DNA of 64,000 nt from Ruegeria arenilitoris (lineage in GTDB: Bacteria; Pseudomonadota; Alphaproteobacteria; Rhodobacterales; Rhodobacteraceae): positions 193,501 through 257,500 of the forward strand of contig NZ_WQDA01000001.1 in the NCBI RefSeq assembly GCF_013032855.1, read 5' to 3'. The first letter of the stretch is position 1; every line of letters starts with the position of its first letter. Shown in pieces: positions 53,869-62,738 of the stretch. The position numbers were made by a program, and so were the translations under genes. The notes under the pieces are model-generated. The model saw only the letters and a list, made by a program, of their open reading frames with translations, had not been told where the DNA came from and did no database searches.

Positions 53869-55797
53869 TCAGGCGCGCTTTTCTCCGATTGATGCAACGC
53901 CCAGAACGGAAAGCACCTTGGCTTCGATCTGTTCGGCGCTCATGCCTGCGACCGCATACATGTCGGCAGGGCTGGCCTGGTCGATGAAAATGTCCGGCAG
54001 CACCATCGAGCGGTATTTCAGTCCTCGGTCGTATACGCCTTCCTCTGCCAGCAGCTGCGCAACGTGGCTGCCGAACCCGCCGATGGCGCCTTCTTCGATG
54101 GTAATCAGCGCTTCGTGGTTGGCGGCCAGGTCCAGGATAAGGTCGCGGTCCAGCGGCTTGGCGAACCGGGCGTCGGCGATGGTCGGCGTGATACCGCGCG
54201 CGGCCAAAGATTCGGCGGCCTTCTGTACCTCGGCCAGGCGCGTGCCGAAGGACAGGATCGCCACCCGCGCCCCCGCTTGGATCAGGCGGCCCTTGCCGAT
54301 TTCCAGAACCTGTCCACGTTCGGGCAGATCGACACCCACGCCTTCGCCCCGCGGATAGCGGAACGCGATGGGGCCGTCGTCATGGGCAGCGGCGGTGGCG
54401 ACCATGTGCACCAGTTCGGCCTCGTCGGCGGCGGCCATCACCACCATCCCCGGCAGGTTGGACAGGTAGGCGATGTCGAACGACCCGGCATGGGTCGCGC
54501 CATCAGCACCAACCAGCCCCGCGCGGTCTATGGCAAAGCGCACCGGCAGGCGCTGGATCGCCACGTCGTGCACCACCTGGTCATAGCCGCGCTGCAAAAA
54601 CGTGGAATACATCGCGCAGAACGGCTTCATCCCCCCCGCCGCCAACGCGGCCGAGAAAGTGACCCCGTGCTGCTCGGCAATCGCCACGTCGAAACAGCGT
54701 GACGGGTAGCGTTCGGCGAACAGGTTCAGCCCGGTGCCGTCGGGCATCGCCGCGGTCACCGCCACGATCTTGTCGTCGCGACTGGCCTCGTCTACCAGGG
54801 TCTTGCCGAAGACCGAGGTGTAGGACGGCGCGTTCGACGGCGCCTTATGCTGCTTGCCGGTGACCACGTCGAACTTGGCGGTGGCATGGCCCCTGTCGCG
54901 GGCCTGCTCTGCCGGGGCATAGCCCTTGCCCTTTTTGGTCAGCGCGTGGATCAGAATCGGCCCGGTCGCCCGCGCCTTGACCGTGCGCAGCACTGGCAGC
55001 AGCTGGTCCAGGTCATGCCCGTCGATCGGGCCGACATAGGAGAATCCCAGTTCTTCAAACAGCGTACCGCCCACGGCCATGCCCTTGAGCATCTCCTTGG
55101 CCCGCTTGGCGCCTTCGCGGAACGGTTCGGGCAGCAGCGACACCGCCCCCTTGGCGGCGGCCTTCAGATCGTGGAACGGCTCTTCGGCATAGATGCGCGA
55201 GAGATAGTTCGACAGCGCACCCACGGGCGGGGCGATGCTCATCTCGTTGTCGTTCAGGATCACGATCAGGCGTTTTTTCAGGTGGCCGGCGTTGTTCATC
55301 GCCTCGAAAGCCATGCCAGCCGACATCGACCCGTCGCCGATCACCGCGATCGCGTCGCCCAGCCCCTCGGGCGTGACCCCACCCAGGTCGCGGGCCACGG
55401 CAAAGCCCAGCGCCGCGCTGATCGAGGTCGAACTGTGCGCCGCGCCGAACGGGTCATAGGGGCTTTCGCTGCGTTTGGTGAACCCGCTCAGGCCGCCTTT
55501 CTGGCGCAGGGTGCGGATACGGTCGCGCCGCTCGGTCAGGATCTTGTGCGGATAGCACTGGTGCCCGACATCCCAGATGATCTTGTCGCGCGGCGTGTCG
55601 AACACCGCGTGCAGGGCCACGGTTAGTTCGACCACGCCCAGCCCCGCGCCCAGATGCCCGCCGGTCACCGAGACGGCCGAAATCGTTTCGGCCCGTAACT
55701 CGTTTGCCAGCTGATGAAGCTGCGCGTCCGAAAACTGCTTGAGATCCGCCGGGCGGTTCACAAGGTCCAGAAGCGGGGTGTTCGGACGGTCTGACAT
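53869..55797 (-). CDS. dxs: 1-deoxy-D-xylulose-5-phosphate synthase
   Basis: The protein is 642 aa, full length for the family. It catalyses the first step of the MEP pathway: pyruvate plus glyceraldehyde-3-phosphate to DXP, with thiamine diphosphate and Mg. The TPP motif is [29 protein letters not shown] near the N-terminus is a family signature; the C-terminal transketolase part has [13 protein letters not shown]. It starts 15 bp after ispA on the same strand. With IspA it supplies isoprenoids for quinones, carotenoids and bacteriochlorophyll where present. Confidence 0.97.
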   Translation of the reverse strand: MSDRPNTPLLDLVNRPADLKQFSDAQLHQLANELRAETISAVSVTGGHLGAGLGVVELTVALHAVFDTPRDKIIWDVGHQCYPHKILTERRDRIRTLRQKGGLSGFTKRSESPYDPFGAAHSSTSISAALGFAVARDLGGVTPEGLGDAIAVIGDGSMSAGMAFEAMNNAGHLKKRLIVILNDNEMSIAPPVGALSNYLSRIYAEEPFHDLKAAAKGAVSLLPEPFREGAKRAKEMLKGMAVGGTLFEELGFSYVGPIDGHDLDQLLPVLRTVKARATGPILIHALTKKGKGYAPAEQARDRGHATAKFDVVTGKQHKAPSNAPSYTSVFGKTLVDEASRDDKIVAVTAAMPDGTGLNLFAERYPSRCFDVAIAEQHGVTFSAALAAGGMKPFCAMYSTFLQRGYDQVVHDVAIQRLPVRFAIDRAGLVGADGATHAGSFDIAYLSNLPGMVVMAAADEAELVHMVATAAAHDDGPIAFRYPRGEGVGVDLPERGQVLEIGKGRLIQAGARVAILSFGTRLAEVQKAAESLAARGITPTIADARFAKPLDRDLILDLAANHEALITIEEGAIGGFGSHVAQLLAEEGVYDRGLKYRSMVLPDIFIDQASPADMYAVAGMSAEQIEAKVLSVLGVASIGEKRA

Positions 55798-55812
55798 GGC
55801 ATCCCTTACGGT

Positions 55813-56679
55813 TCAGCTTTCACGCGCAATAACGAAGCGGGCGGCGTCCTTCAAGGTTTCGGCCCGTGCTCCGTACCCATCCAACGCGGCGCAGGCCTGA
55901 TCAATCAGCTCGATCGCGCGGGCCTTGGCGGCGTCGAGGCCCAGCAGGGACACGAATGTCGCCTTTCCCGCCTGTGCATCCTTCTGCAACCGTTTGCCCG
56001 CCTTTTCGCTGTCACCTTCCACATCAAGGATGTCGTCGGCGATCTGAAAGGCAAGACCCAGCGCACGGGCATATTGGCGCAATGGGGTCGGATCAGCCTC
56101 CGACAGAACAGCACCGGCGCACGCCGACCATTCGATCAGTGCCCCGGTCTTGCCGGCCTGAAGATGCGTGATCTCCGGCAGGGTCAAAGGCTGTTCGGCA
56201 GATTCGGCAGCGATGTCCAACGCCTGACCCAGAACCATGCCTTGCGCACCGCTGGCCCGGGCGAGGGTCAGCGCCAGTTCCGCCCGAACGTGTGAAGATC
56301 CGACCTCGGGCCGGGTGCAAAGTTCAAATGCCAGCGCCTGCAAAGCGTCGCCAGCCAGAACCGCGATGCCGTCGTTCCATTGCTTGTGCACGGTCGGACG
56401 ACCGCGCCGCAGGTCATCATCGTCCATGCAGGGCAGATCGTCATGCACCAGGCTGTAGGCATGCAGCGCCTCGATCCCGGTCGCGGGCCAGATCGCGCAG
56501 GTCTCGTCCATCCCGTGCAGCCGGGCGCTTTCCAGTACCAGAAACCCGCGCAGCCGCTTGCCGCCCTGCGTGGCATAGGCCATCGCGCGGGTCACATCGA
56601 CATCGTCCAGCGCGCCCAGAACCAGATCGAACTGCGCCTGGATCAGCGCCGCATCCTGCACCAGCCTTTCGGAAAACAT
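55813..56679 (-). CDS. ispA: Polyprenyl (farnesyl) diphosphate synthase
   Basis: The protein is 288 aa. The two Asp-rich motifs of prenyl synthases are visible: DDLPCMDDDDLRRGRP (FARM, with DDxxxxD spacing) and FQIADDILDVEGD (SARM). GGKRLRGFLV is also typical. It condenses IPP with DMAPP and GPP to FPP. The start ATG overlaps the xseB stop by one base, and dxs follows, the standard xseB-ispA-dxs order. Confidence 0.95.
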   Translation of the reverse strand: MFSERLVQDAALIQAQFDLVLGALDDVDVTRAMAYATQGGKRLRGFLVLESARLHGMDETCAIWPATGIEALHAYSLVHDDLPCMDDDDLRRGRPTVHKQWNDGIAVLAGDALQALAFELCTRPEVGSSHVRAELALTLARASGAQGMVLGQALDIAAESAEQPLTLPEITHLQAGKTGALIEWSACAGAVLSEADPTPLRQYARALGLAFQIADDILDVEGDSEKAGKRLQKDAQAGKATFVSLLGLDAAKARAIELIDQACAALDGYGARAETLKDAARFVIARES

Positions 56680-56921
56680 TACAGGCCTTCGACAGGGGTC
56701 GTCCCGGTGGGCTGCCCATCGGCATCCAGCGTGATGGCGGCCACTTTCTCCTCGGCGCGCTTCAACTCGTCCTCGCAGCGTTTCTTCAGCTTGGCGCCGC
56801 GCTCGTACAGGGCGATCGACTGGTCCAGCGCCACGTCGCCGCGCTCCAGTTGGCCGACCACGGCCTCCAGCTCTTTCATCGCCTGTTCGAATGTCATCTG
56901 TTCAACGGGGGTCTCGGTCAT
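56679..56921 (-). CDS. xseB: Exodeoxyribonuclease VII small subunit
   Basis: The protein is 80 aa, the usual size. FEQAMKELEAVVGQLERGDV and ALDQSIALYERGAKLKKRCE are the XseB signature helices. It joins several copies to XseA to degrade single-stranded DNA. It overlaps the deacetylase gene upstream by four bases (ATGA) and ispA downstream by one. Confidence 0.95.
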   Translation of the reverse strand: MTETPVEQMTFEQAMKELEAVVGQLERGDVALDQSIALYERGAKLKKRCEDELKRAEEKVAAITLDADGQPTGTTPVEGL

Positions 56922-57844
56922 CGGGCTACCTTCATCAGTTCTTCAACATGGACGCGTGTGGCCTTGGCCAGTGCGTTCAGATCATACCCGCCTTCCAGAG
57001 TCGAGACGATACGGCCCCCACACAGCTCATCGGCGATCCGGCACAGCTGCGCGGTGATCCAGGCGAAGTCGTCGGTGGACCAGTTCAGATTGGCCAGCGG
57101 ATCGTCCTGATGCGCGTCGAACCCGGCCGAGATGACGATCAGCTCGGGCCTGAACGCGCGCAGCCGAGGAAAGGCCTGCGCTTCGTAGGCCGCGCGCATC
57201 TCGGCCCCGCCGGTACCGGGGGCCAGCGGGATGTTCACGATGGTGTCGTGCTCACCGGTCTCATCCGGCCGTCCCGAGCCCGGCCACAGCGGCATCTGCT
57301 GGCTGGTGATCACCAACGCCCGGGCCTCGTCCCACAGCAGATCCTGCGTGCCATTGCCGTGGTGCACGTCGAAATCCACCACCGCGACCCGATCCAGTCC
57401 GTGATGATCCAGCGCATGTTTCGCCGCCAGAGCGGCATTTCCGAACAGGCAGAACCCCATGGCGGTTTCACGTTCGGCGTGATGGCCCGGCGGCCGAATG
57501 GCGCAGAACGCATTTGGCGCCTCACCGCCCAGCACCATGTCCACCGCCCGCACAACGGCCCCCGCCGCCCGATAGGCCGCATCGACCGAGCCGGGTGACA
57601 TGAACGTATCCCCGTCGATCTGGCGGAACCCTTCGGTCGGGCGGCTGTCACGGATTTCGCGGATGTAACTCTCGGGATGAATCCGTAGCAGATCATCATC
57701 CGCCGCCAGCGGCGCGGTCACCCGCTGCAGGTCCAACAACTCCAGCGCATGCAGGATATTTTCCAGCCGGGCCACCCGTTCGGGGTGCCCCTCGGGGGTG
57801 ACATGACCCAGACAGTCGGCATGCGTCAAAACAGCGGTCTTCAT
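56918..57844 (-). CDS. Histone-deacetylase-family (AcuC/HDAC-like) zinc hydrolase
   Basis: The protein is 308 aa. HPERVARLENIL near the N-terminus, RPPGHHAE (catalytic His pair), VVDFDVHHGNGTQ (zinc ligands Asp and His) and ISAGFDAHQDDPLA (third ligand Asp) match HDAC-family deacetylases. Bacterial members act on acetylpolyamines, acetyl-CoA synthetase or other acetylated small molecules; the target here is unknown. The start has GGGGGAG upstream. It heads the operon with xseB, ispA and dxs. Confidence 0.93.
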   Translation of the reverse strand: MKTAVLTHADCLGHVTPEGHPERVARLENILHALELLDLQRVTAPLAADDDLLRIHPESYIREIRDSRPTEGFRQIDGDTFMSPGSVDAAYRAAGAVVRAVDMVLGGEAPNAFCAIRPPGHHAERETAMGFCLFGNAALAAKHALDHHGLDRVAVVDFDVHHGNGTQDLLWDEARALVITSQQMPLWPGSGRPDETGEHDTIVNIPLAPGTGGAEMRAAYEAQAFPRLRAFRPELIVISAGFDAHQDDPLANLNWSTDDFAWITAQLCRIADELCGGRIVSTLEGGYDLNALAKATRVHVEELMKVAR

Positions 57845-57915
57845 GAAACTCCCCCAACTTCATCTGGCCAAAAATATCCTCGCCGAAGGCAAGAAAACGC
57901 CGCGCGGCGGCAAAA

Positions 57916-58617
57916 TCAATCCGGCGCCAGCATATATCCTGCGCCCCGAACCGTCTGCAGATAGCGCGGCTGCTTCGGGTCCTGTTCGATCTTGCGACGC
58001 AGGCGCGTGATCTGCACGTCCACCGCACGTTCCTGCGCCTGCCCCTTGTCGCGCCCCAGATCCTCGACCAGCTTCGACCGGCTGATCGGCTCGCCCGGCT
58101 GAGCCGAGAAGATCTTCATCAACTGGCTTTCGGTGGCGGTCAGCCGCACCGGCTCTTCGCCCTGCCACATCTCGCCGCGTTCGATGTCATAGCGGATCGG
58201 CCCCAGATGCAGGATCTTGGCGGCGGTGTCCTGCGCCGTGGTTTCCGGCATCCGCCGCAGGATGGCGTTGATCCGCAGCAGCAGTTCCTTGGGCTCGAAC
58301 GGCTTGGCCAGGTAATCGTCTGCTCCGGCTTCCAACCCGGCGATCCGGTGCTCGGTCTCGCCACGTGCCGTCAGCAGCAGGATCGGCGTGTCGTGCGTCT
58401 CGCGCAGGGCCCGGGTCAGGCTGACGCCATCCTCGCCCGGCATCATCACATCCATCACGATCAGGTCGAAATCCAGCCCCGACAGGACCCGTCGCGCATG
58501 GGCGGCATCACGCGCCGCCGTCACCAGAAATCCGCTGCGCATCAAGAATTTCTTGAGGAGATCGCGGATGCGTTCATCGTCATCGACGATCAGAAGGTGG
58601 GCGTCCACATCGCTCAT
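57916..58617 (-). CDS. petR: OmpR-family response regulator (PetR-like)
   Basis: The protein is 233 aa. The receiver has LIVDDDERIRDLL, phosphoacceptor in LIVMDVMMPGEDG and Lys in YLAKPFEPKELLLRI; the C-terminal winged HTH shows ITRLRRKIEQDPKQPRYLQT and VRGAGYMLAPD. It overlaps a MarR-type gene by four bases, matching the petP-petR pair of Rhodobacter capsulatus, which was linked to cytochrome bc1 expression. The symbol is based on that arrangement and resemblance. No kinase is adjacent. Confidence 0.87.
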   Translation of the reverse strand: MSDVDAHLLIVDDDERIRDLLKKFLMRSGFLVTAARDAAHARRVLSGLDFDLIVMDVMMPGEDGVSLTRALRETHDTPILLLTARGETEHRIAGLEAGADDYLAKPFEPKELLLRINAILRRMPETTAQDTAAKILHLGPIRYDIERGEMWQGEEPVRLTATESQLMKIFSAQPGEPISRSKLVEDLGRDKGQAQERAVDVQITRLRRKIEQDPKQPRYLQTVRGAGYMLAPD

Positions 58618-59126
58618 GAAGTTGAATCCCGCAGTTTCGTGTAAGCCCGACGCATATCAGCATCCATCATCGCTTCAAGAACTTTGCGGAATCCGGCAAC
58701 CGCCTCGGGGCCGGCATCCTTGTAGGCCGCGCGCATCCGGGCACGCTGGGCGTCCGACAGCTGCGACTCGAGCGCCTTGCCCTTTTCGGTCAGGTACAGG
58801 TGGCGTTCGCGCTTGTCGACGGTGCCGACCCGGCTCTCGACCAGGCCGTCGTCGATCAGCGTGCGCAGCACCCGGTTCAGCGATTGCTTGGTCACCCCCA
58901 GAATCGCCAGCAGGTTGTTCACCGTGGTGCCAGGCGCACGGTTGATGAAATGGATCGCCCGGTGATGCGCCCGGCCATAGGCCATTTCGCTTAAGATGCG
59001 GTCGGGGTCGGCGGTAAAGCCGCGATAGGCGAAGAACATCGCCTCGATCCCCTGGCGAAGCTGTTCATCCGTCAGAAACAACAGGCTTTCTCCGCCAAAG
59101 ACCGGGGCGGGGCGGATCTCGGACAT
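58614..59126 (-). CDS. petP: MarR-family regulator (PetP-like)
   Basis: From the ATG at 59126 (GAGG upstream) the protein is 170 aa; the ATG four codons earlier lacks a ribosome site. It has a MarR winged HTH: NNLLAILGVTKQSLNRVLRT, LIDDGLVESRVGTVDKRERH, LYLTEKG. It is transcribed with the OmpR-type gene, as petP is with petR in Rhodobacter. It may control its own operon and respiratory genes; ligand unknown. Confidence 0.87.
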   Translation of the reverse strand: MSEIRPAPVFGGESLLFLTDEQLRQGIEAMFFAYRGFTADPDRILSEMAYGRAHHRAIHFINRAPGTTVNNLLAILGVTKQSLNRVLRTLIDDGLVESRVGTVDKRERHLYLTEKGKALESQLSDAQRARMRAAYKDAGPEAVAGFRKVLEAMMDADMRRAYTKLRDSTS

Positions 59127-59284
59127 ATCGGGCCTCATTCGTTACACGCCCCGACTTTAAGTCAGCGTTATTGACATTCCAAGGGCGGACAGGTATCGAA
59201 TCGCAGTTTTTGCGCAATTTTGTGTCCGAGTCGGACCTAAGTAACGCAACAATCGGAAATGTGGCCCGGGTCAGGAGGTTTCGG

Positions 59285-60151
59285 ATGGCGGGATATGACG
59301 ATCGTGACGGTGTCATCTGGATGGATGGCGAATTTGTGCCCTGGCGCGACGCCAAGGTGCATGTCCTGACCCATGCGATGCACTATGCCAGCTCGGTCTT
59401 CGAGGGCGAACGCGCCTATAACGGCAAGATTTTCAAAAGCCGCGAACATTCCGAGCGGTTGATCAAGTCGGCCGAGGCGCTGGACATGCCGATGCCCTAC
59501 ACGGTCGATCAGATCGAGGCGGCCAAGGCCGAAACGCTCGAGAAAAGCGGCCTCAAGGACGCATATGTGCGCGCGCTGGTCTGGCGCGGTTCGGGCGAGG
59601 ACATGGGCGTGGCCTCGGCGCGCAACCCGGTGCGCATGGCCATCGCGGTCTGGCCCTGGGGCGCCTATTACGGCGACGCCAAGATGCAGGGCGCCAAGCT
59701 GGACATCGCCGAGTGGAAGCGGCCCAGCCCGGAAACCATCCCGGTCCATGCCAAGGCGGCGGGGCTGTACATGATCTGCACCATCTCCAAGCACAAGGCC
59801 GAAGCCAAGGGCTGTTCGGATGCCTTGTTCATGGATTACCGCGGTTATGTGGCCGAGGCGACCGGCGCCAACGTGTTCTTCGTCAAGGATGGCGAGGTGC
59901 ATACGCCGCTGGCCGACTGCTTCCTGAACGGCATCACCCGCCAGACGGTGATCCAGATGCTGAAAGACAAGGGCATCACCGTACACGAACGCCACATCCT
60001 GCCCGAGGAGATGGCCGATTTCGAACAGTGCTGGCTGACCGGCACCGCGGCCGAGGTCACGCCGGTGGGCCAGATCGGCGAGTATACCTTCGAGGTCGGT
60101 GACCTGACCCGCGAGATCGCCAACGACTACGAACAGCTGGTCCGCAGCTGA
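59285..60151 (+). CDS. ilvE: Branched-chain amino acid aminotransferase
   Basis: From the ATG at 59285, directly after AGGAGG, the protein is 288 aa. It is a fold-type IV PLP enzyme: HAMHYASSVFEGERAYNG near the N-terminus, the PLP Lys likely in CTISKHKAEAKG, and GYVAEATGANVFFVKDG, LNGITRQTVIQ later. It interconverts valine, leucine and isoleucine with their keto acids. The frame is open 38 codons upstream, but only the inner ATG has a ribosome site. Confidence 0.94.
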   Translation: MAGYDDRDGVIWMDGEFVPWRDAKVHVLTHAMHYASSVFEGERAYNGKIFKSREHSERLIKSAEALDMPMPYTVDQIEAAKAETLEKSGLKDAYVRALVWRGSGEDMGVASARNPVRMAIAVWPWGAYYGDAKMQGAKLDIAEWKRPSPETIPVHAKAAGLYMICTISKHKAEAKGCSDALFMDYRGYVAEATGANVFFVKDGEVHTPLADCFLNGITRQTVIQMLKDKGITVHERHILPEEMADFEQCWLTGTAAEVTPVGQIGEYTFEVGDLTREIANDYEQLVRS

Positions 60152-60165
60152 TCCGACATCCGCGC

Positions 60166-60193
60166 GGGCGGTGGCCGACCGGCCTTGCCGCCC
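60166..60193 (+). terminator. Hairpin after ilvE
   Basis: GGGCGG and CCGCCC arms enclose an inner GGCCG/CGGCC stem 15 bases past the stop. There is no strong T-run, so termination is possible but unproven. Confidence 0.45.
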
Positions 60194-60259
60194 GTCCGGG
60201 GTTTGTTGCAGATCGTCCGCTGCGCTGGACGGTCGGGTCCGAATCCGTATCCTAGGCGC

Positions 60260-61210
60260 ATGTTGGACCTGCTCAGCGATATCCTGACGCGCCTGTCTTT
60301 GCGGGGCACCCTGTATTTCCGGACCTCGTTCACGCCGCCCTTCGGCGTGCAGGTGCCTGCATTCGAAAACGTCGCCCGGTTTCACTTCGTCCAGCGCGGA
60401 GAGCTGAAGGTGCATGTGTCCACCACCGGCGAGACCCTGCGGTTGCGGCAGGGGGATCTGATCCTGATCCCGCACGGTGCCGCACATGCGCTGCTGTGCA
60501 ACGAGGTCCGGCCCGTGGATGCTCTGCCGCTGGAGCAGGTTCTGGACCGGGCCGGCTACAAAGGTGACGGTGTGCTGGTCTATGGCGGAGCCGAGCAGGA
60601 CCGTGACACCCAACTGATCTGCGGGCATTTCTCGTTTGCCGGTCCGGCCGGGCGGCGCGGCACAGGGCATATGCTGATCGACCGTCTGCCGCCCTATATC
60701 CTGATCGAGAATTACGGCGAATCCGCCGGGGCCTGGATCGAGGCGACGCTGCGGATGATCGAATCCGAGGTTGCGGGTGCCCGGATCGGCGGGGACCTGA
60801 TCGCGCTGAAACTGTCTGAGGTTCTGTTCGCCCAGGCGATCCGCGCCTATCTGGAACATCAAAGCCCCACCGATGCGGCCCTGTCGGGCTTCGCCGATCC
60901 ACGTATATCACGCGCGCTGGGCGCCTTTCACCGCGACCCGGCCCGCGAGTGGAGCGTGGCATCGCTGGCGCGTGAAGCCGGCATGTCGCGCACGACCTTC
61001 GCACAGCTGTTCACCCAGAAGATGGGCGCCACGCCCATGCAATACCTGACCGACTGGCGTATGCAGATCGCCTGCCACGGACTGATCGAAAGCCGCTGGA
61101 ACGTGGCCGACGCGGCGGCTCAGGTCGGCTATGCCTCCGAGGCGGCGTTTTCGCGGGTGTTCAAGAAGCAGATCGGCCTGTCTCCAGCCGCCTACAGGGC
61201 GATGCACTGA
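60260..61210 (+). CDS. AraC-family transcriptional regulator (cupin_6 type)
   Basis: From the ATG at 60260 the protein is 316 aa. The N-terminal cupin-like domain (FHFVQRGELKVHV, LRQGDLILIPHGAAHAL) is followed by a C-terminal AraC double HTH: WSVASLAREAGMSRTTFAQL, FTQKMGATPMQYLTDWRM, VADAAAQVGYASEAAFSRVF. Such regulators often respond to oxidised or small organic ligands and control a neighbouring gene; the small membrane protein downstream is a candidate, 109 bp away. The ORF is open 25 codons upstream without a start signal. Confidence 0.92.
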   Translation: MLDLLSDILTRLSLRGTLYFRTSFTPPFGVQVPAFENVARFHFVQRGELKVHVSTTGETLRLRQGDLILIPHGAAHALLCNEVRPVDALPLEQVLDRAGYKGDGVLVYGGAEQDRDTQLICGHFSFAGPAGRRGTGHMLIDRLPPYILIENYGESAGAWIEATLRMIESEVAGARIGGDLIALKLSEVLFAQAIRAYLEHQSPTDAALSGFADPRISRALGAFHRDPAREWSVASLAREAGMSRTTFAQLFTQKMGATPMQYLTDWRMQIACHGLIESRWNVADAAAQVGYASEAAFSRVFKKQIGLSPAAYRAMH

Positions 61211-61319
61211 TCCGGCAAACTGGCGGACGATCTGCAAGGTATTCCAAACGATATGGGCTGCTACGTTCGGGCTGGCGAACATATCCTTGATCCGTCCTCA
61301 ATCAAGGAAAGGAAACATC

Positions 61320-61685
61320 ATGTCTCTGCGTTTCGTTACCCGCACCATTCATGCCTATCTGGACTACCCGGTTGCCCTGGCCCTGATGGGGTTGCCATTT
61401 CTTCTGGGACTGGGCGCGTCGAACCCGATTGCGCTGTGGCTCTCGGTGGCCACCGGCGTGGCGGCTTTCATGCTGACGGTGCTGACGGATCATCACCTGG
61501 GCGTCTGGCGCGTGCTGCCCTACAGGTTTCACCTGGCCGTCGATCTGCTGGTGGGGCTCACCTTCCTGTTCGCGCCCAGCCTGTTCGGCTTCACCGGTCT
61601 GGATGCGGTCTACTACTGGCTGAATGGCGCCGCCGTGGTGGCCGTAATCTCGCTCAGCGCGCCCGACCAGACAGCCACCGCCTGA
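61320..61685 (+). CDS. Small integral membrane protein (SPW-repeat-like)
   Basis: From the ATG at 61320, with AAGGAAAGGAAA upstream, the protein is 121 aa. Four hydrophobic helices are apparent: YPVALALMGLPFLLGLG, IALWLSVATGVAAFMLTVL, VDLLVGLTFLFAPSLFG and YYWLNGAAVVAVISLSA. The layout resembles the SPW-repeat family of unknown function. It follows the AraC-type gene on the same strand and may be its target. A hairpin follows the stop. Confidence 0.8.
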   Translation: MSLRFVTRTIHAYLDYPVALALMGLPFLLGLGASNPIALWLSVATGVAAFMLTVLTDHHLGVWRVLPYRFHLAVDLLVGLTFLFAPSLFGFTGLDAVYYWLNGAAVVAVISLSAPDQTATA

Positions 61686-61692
61686 CCCCTTG

Positions 61693-61720
61693 CTCCGGCC
61701 ATTTGGCCGGGGCGAATTTT
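61693..61720 (+). terminator. Terminator after the small membrane protein
   Basis: A GCTCCGGCC/GGCCGGGGC hairpin with an ATTT loop, followed closely by GAATTTT, starts 7 bases past the stop codon. Confidence 0.65.
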
Positions 61721-61766
61721 GGTCTTGAAAAGTCCGACAGAAATTGTCAGTTTTAGCCCAACGCCA

Positions 61767-61849
61767 GATACCCCGGTATCAAGCCTTTGATTCCGAGACG
61801 GCCTGCACGCCAAGCCGTACACCCGCGAGGGCGCGCCACCGTCTCGGAA
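61767..61849 (+). promoter_or_regulatory. Structured leader: palindrome and 11-bp inverted repeat
   Basis: GATACC-CC-GGTATC (61767-61780) is followed by TTCCGAGACGG (61791-61801) and its exact complement CCGTCTCGGAA (61839-61849), 37 nt apart. This sits just upstream of a small ORF at 61872. A regulatory RNA leader or protein operator is possible; no known riboswitch consensus is satisfied. Confidence 0.45.
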
Positions 61850-61871
61850 ACGATTTCGGAAAGGCCACGCG

Positions 61872-62078
61872 ATGCGCGACCCGATACTTGAACTTCTGTC
61901 CAGTTCAGACCTGCCCCTTGGCAGCGGGTGCTGCGCCGATGGCGACCTGGTGGCCTACCTGGACTGCAAATGCCAGGACGGACGCTGTGACCGGGCGGCC
62001 GGGGTTGCGGACGCCCGGATCGCCACTGTCCCGCAGAGCACGCCAGCGGCACCGGCAAGTGGTGCCGTCCCGCGTTGA
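61872..62078 (+). CDS. Small Cys-rich hypothetical protein (uncertain)
   Basis: A 68-aa ORF with an ATG preceded by GGAAAGG. It reads MRDPILELLSSSDLPLGSG, then CCADGDLVAYLDCKCQDGRC and an Ala/Pro-rich tail. Five cysteines cluster in the middle and could bind metal. It ends 5 bases before the end of the convergent cobO gene. Codon use is in keeping with the backbone, but there is no family match I can recall, so it could be spurious. Confidence 0.5.
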   Translation: MRDPILELLSSSDLPLGSGCCADGDLVAYLDCKCQDGRCDRAAGVADARIATVPQSTPAAPASGAVPR

Positions 62079-62082
62079 CCGA

Positions 62083-62682
62083 TCAGAAATCGACGCCGCG
62101 CTGGGCCTTGATGCCGGCCTGAAACGGGTGCTTTTCCTCGGTCATTTCGGTGACCAGATCGGCATAGTCGCGCAGCGCCTGCGGCGCGTCGCGCCCGGTC
62201 AAGAACACGCTGGTCCGGTCCGAGCGGGCCTTCAGCCCCTCGATCACTGCGTCCACCGACAGGTATTCATAGCGCAGGGCGATGTTGATCTCGTCCAGCA
62301 CCACAAGGTCATAGTCGCCGCTGGCCATCAGGTCGCGCGCCTTGTCGAAGGCGGCAGTGGCGGCGGCGATGTCGCGGTCGCGGTCCTGGGTGTCCCAGGT
62401 GAAGCCTTCGCCCATCGTGTGCCAGGTGACCAGATCGCGCTCTTCGAAGAACCGCCGCTCGCCGGTCTTCCATTTGCCCTTGATGAACTGAACCACGGCG
62501 ACCTTCTGGCCCCAGCCCAGTGCGCGGATCACCACGCCGAAGGCGGCCGAGGATTTGCCCTTGCCCTTGCCGGTGTTGATCAGCACCAGCCCGCGGCCGG
62601 GATCCACGGCCTCGGACACTTTCTTGCGGTGCTGGGCCTGCACCTGTTGCATCTTCTGTTTGTGGTCCTGTGCGTCGCTCAT
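62083..62682 (-). CDS. cobO: Cob(I)yrinic acid a,c-diamide adenosyltransferase
   Basis: The protein is 199 aa, typical for CobO/BtuR. The P-loop is NTGKGKGKSSAAFG, followed by VAVVQFIKGKWKTGE and later YDLVVLDEINIAL. It transfers the adenosyl group from ATP to cobalt in cobalamin biosynthesis or salvage. No other cobalamin gene is in the window; it is followed upstream on the same strand by a transporter 56 bp away. Confidence 0.95.
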   Translation of the reverse strand: MSDAQDHKQKMQQVQAQHRKKVSEAVDPGRGLVLINTGKGKGKSSAAFGVVIRALGWGQKVAVVQFIKGKWKTGERRFFEERDLVTWHTMGEGFTWDTQDRDRDIAAATAAFDKARDLMASGDYDLVVLDEINIALRYEYLSVDAVIEGLKARSDRTSVFLTGRDAPQALRDYADLVTEMTEEKHPFQAGIKAQRGVDF

Positions 62683-62738
62683 GGCAAAACCTCGTTGATT
62701 GTCCGCGCCAACCTAGGCGATGGGCGCGAAAGGTAAAG

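Noticed and set aside
59237..60862. A 541-codon minus-strand frame opposite ilvE and the AraC gene
   Set aside because: High-GC antisense shadow; the plus-strand genes have clear family motifs and ribosome sites.
61940..62060. Possible cobalamin riboswitch, because GCTGTGACCGG and GCCACTG occur near cobO
   Set aside because: The B12-box and other conserved blocks are missing, and the strand is opposite to cobO.
61744..62736. A 330-codon plus-strand frame across the leader and cobO
   Set aside because: Mostly antisense of cobO, which has the P-loop and family motifs.
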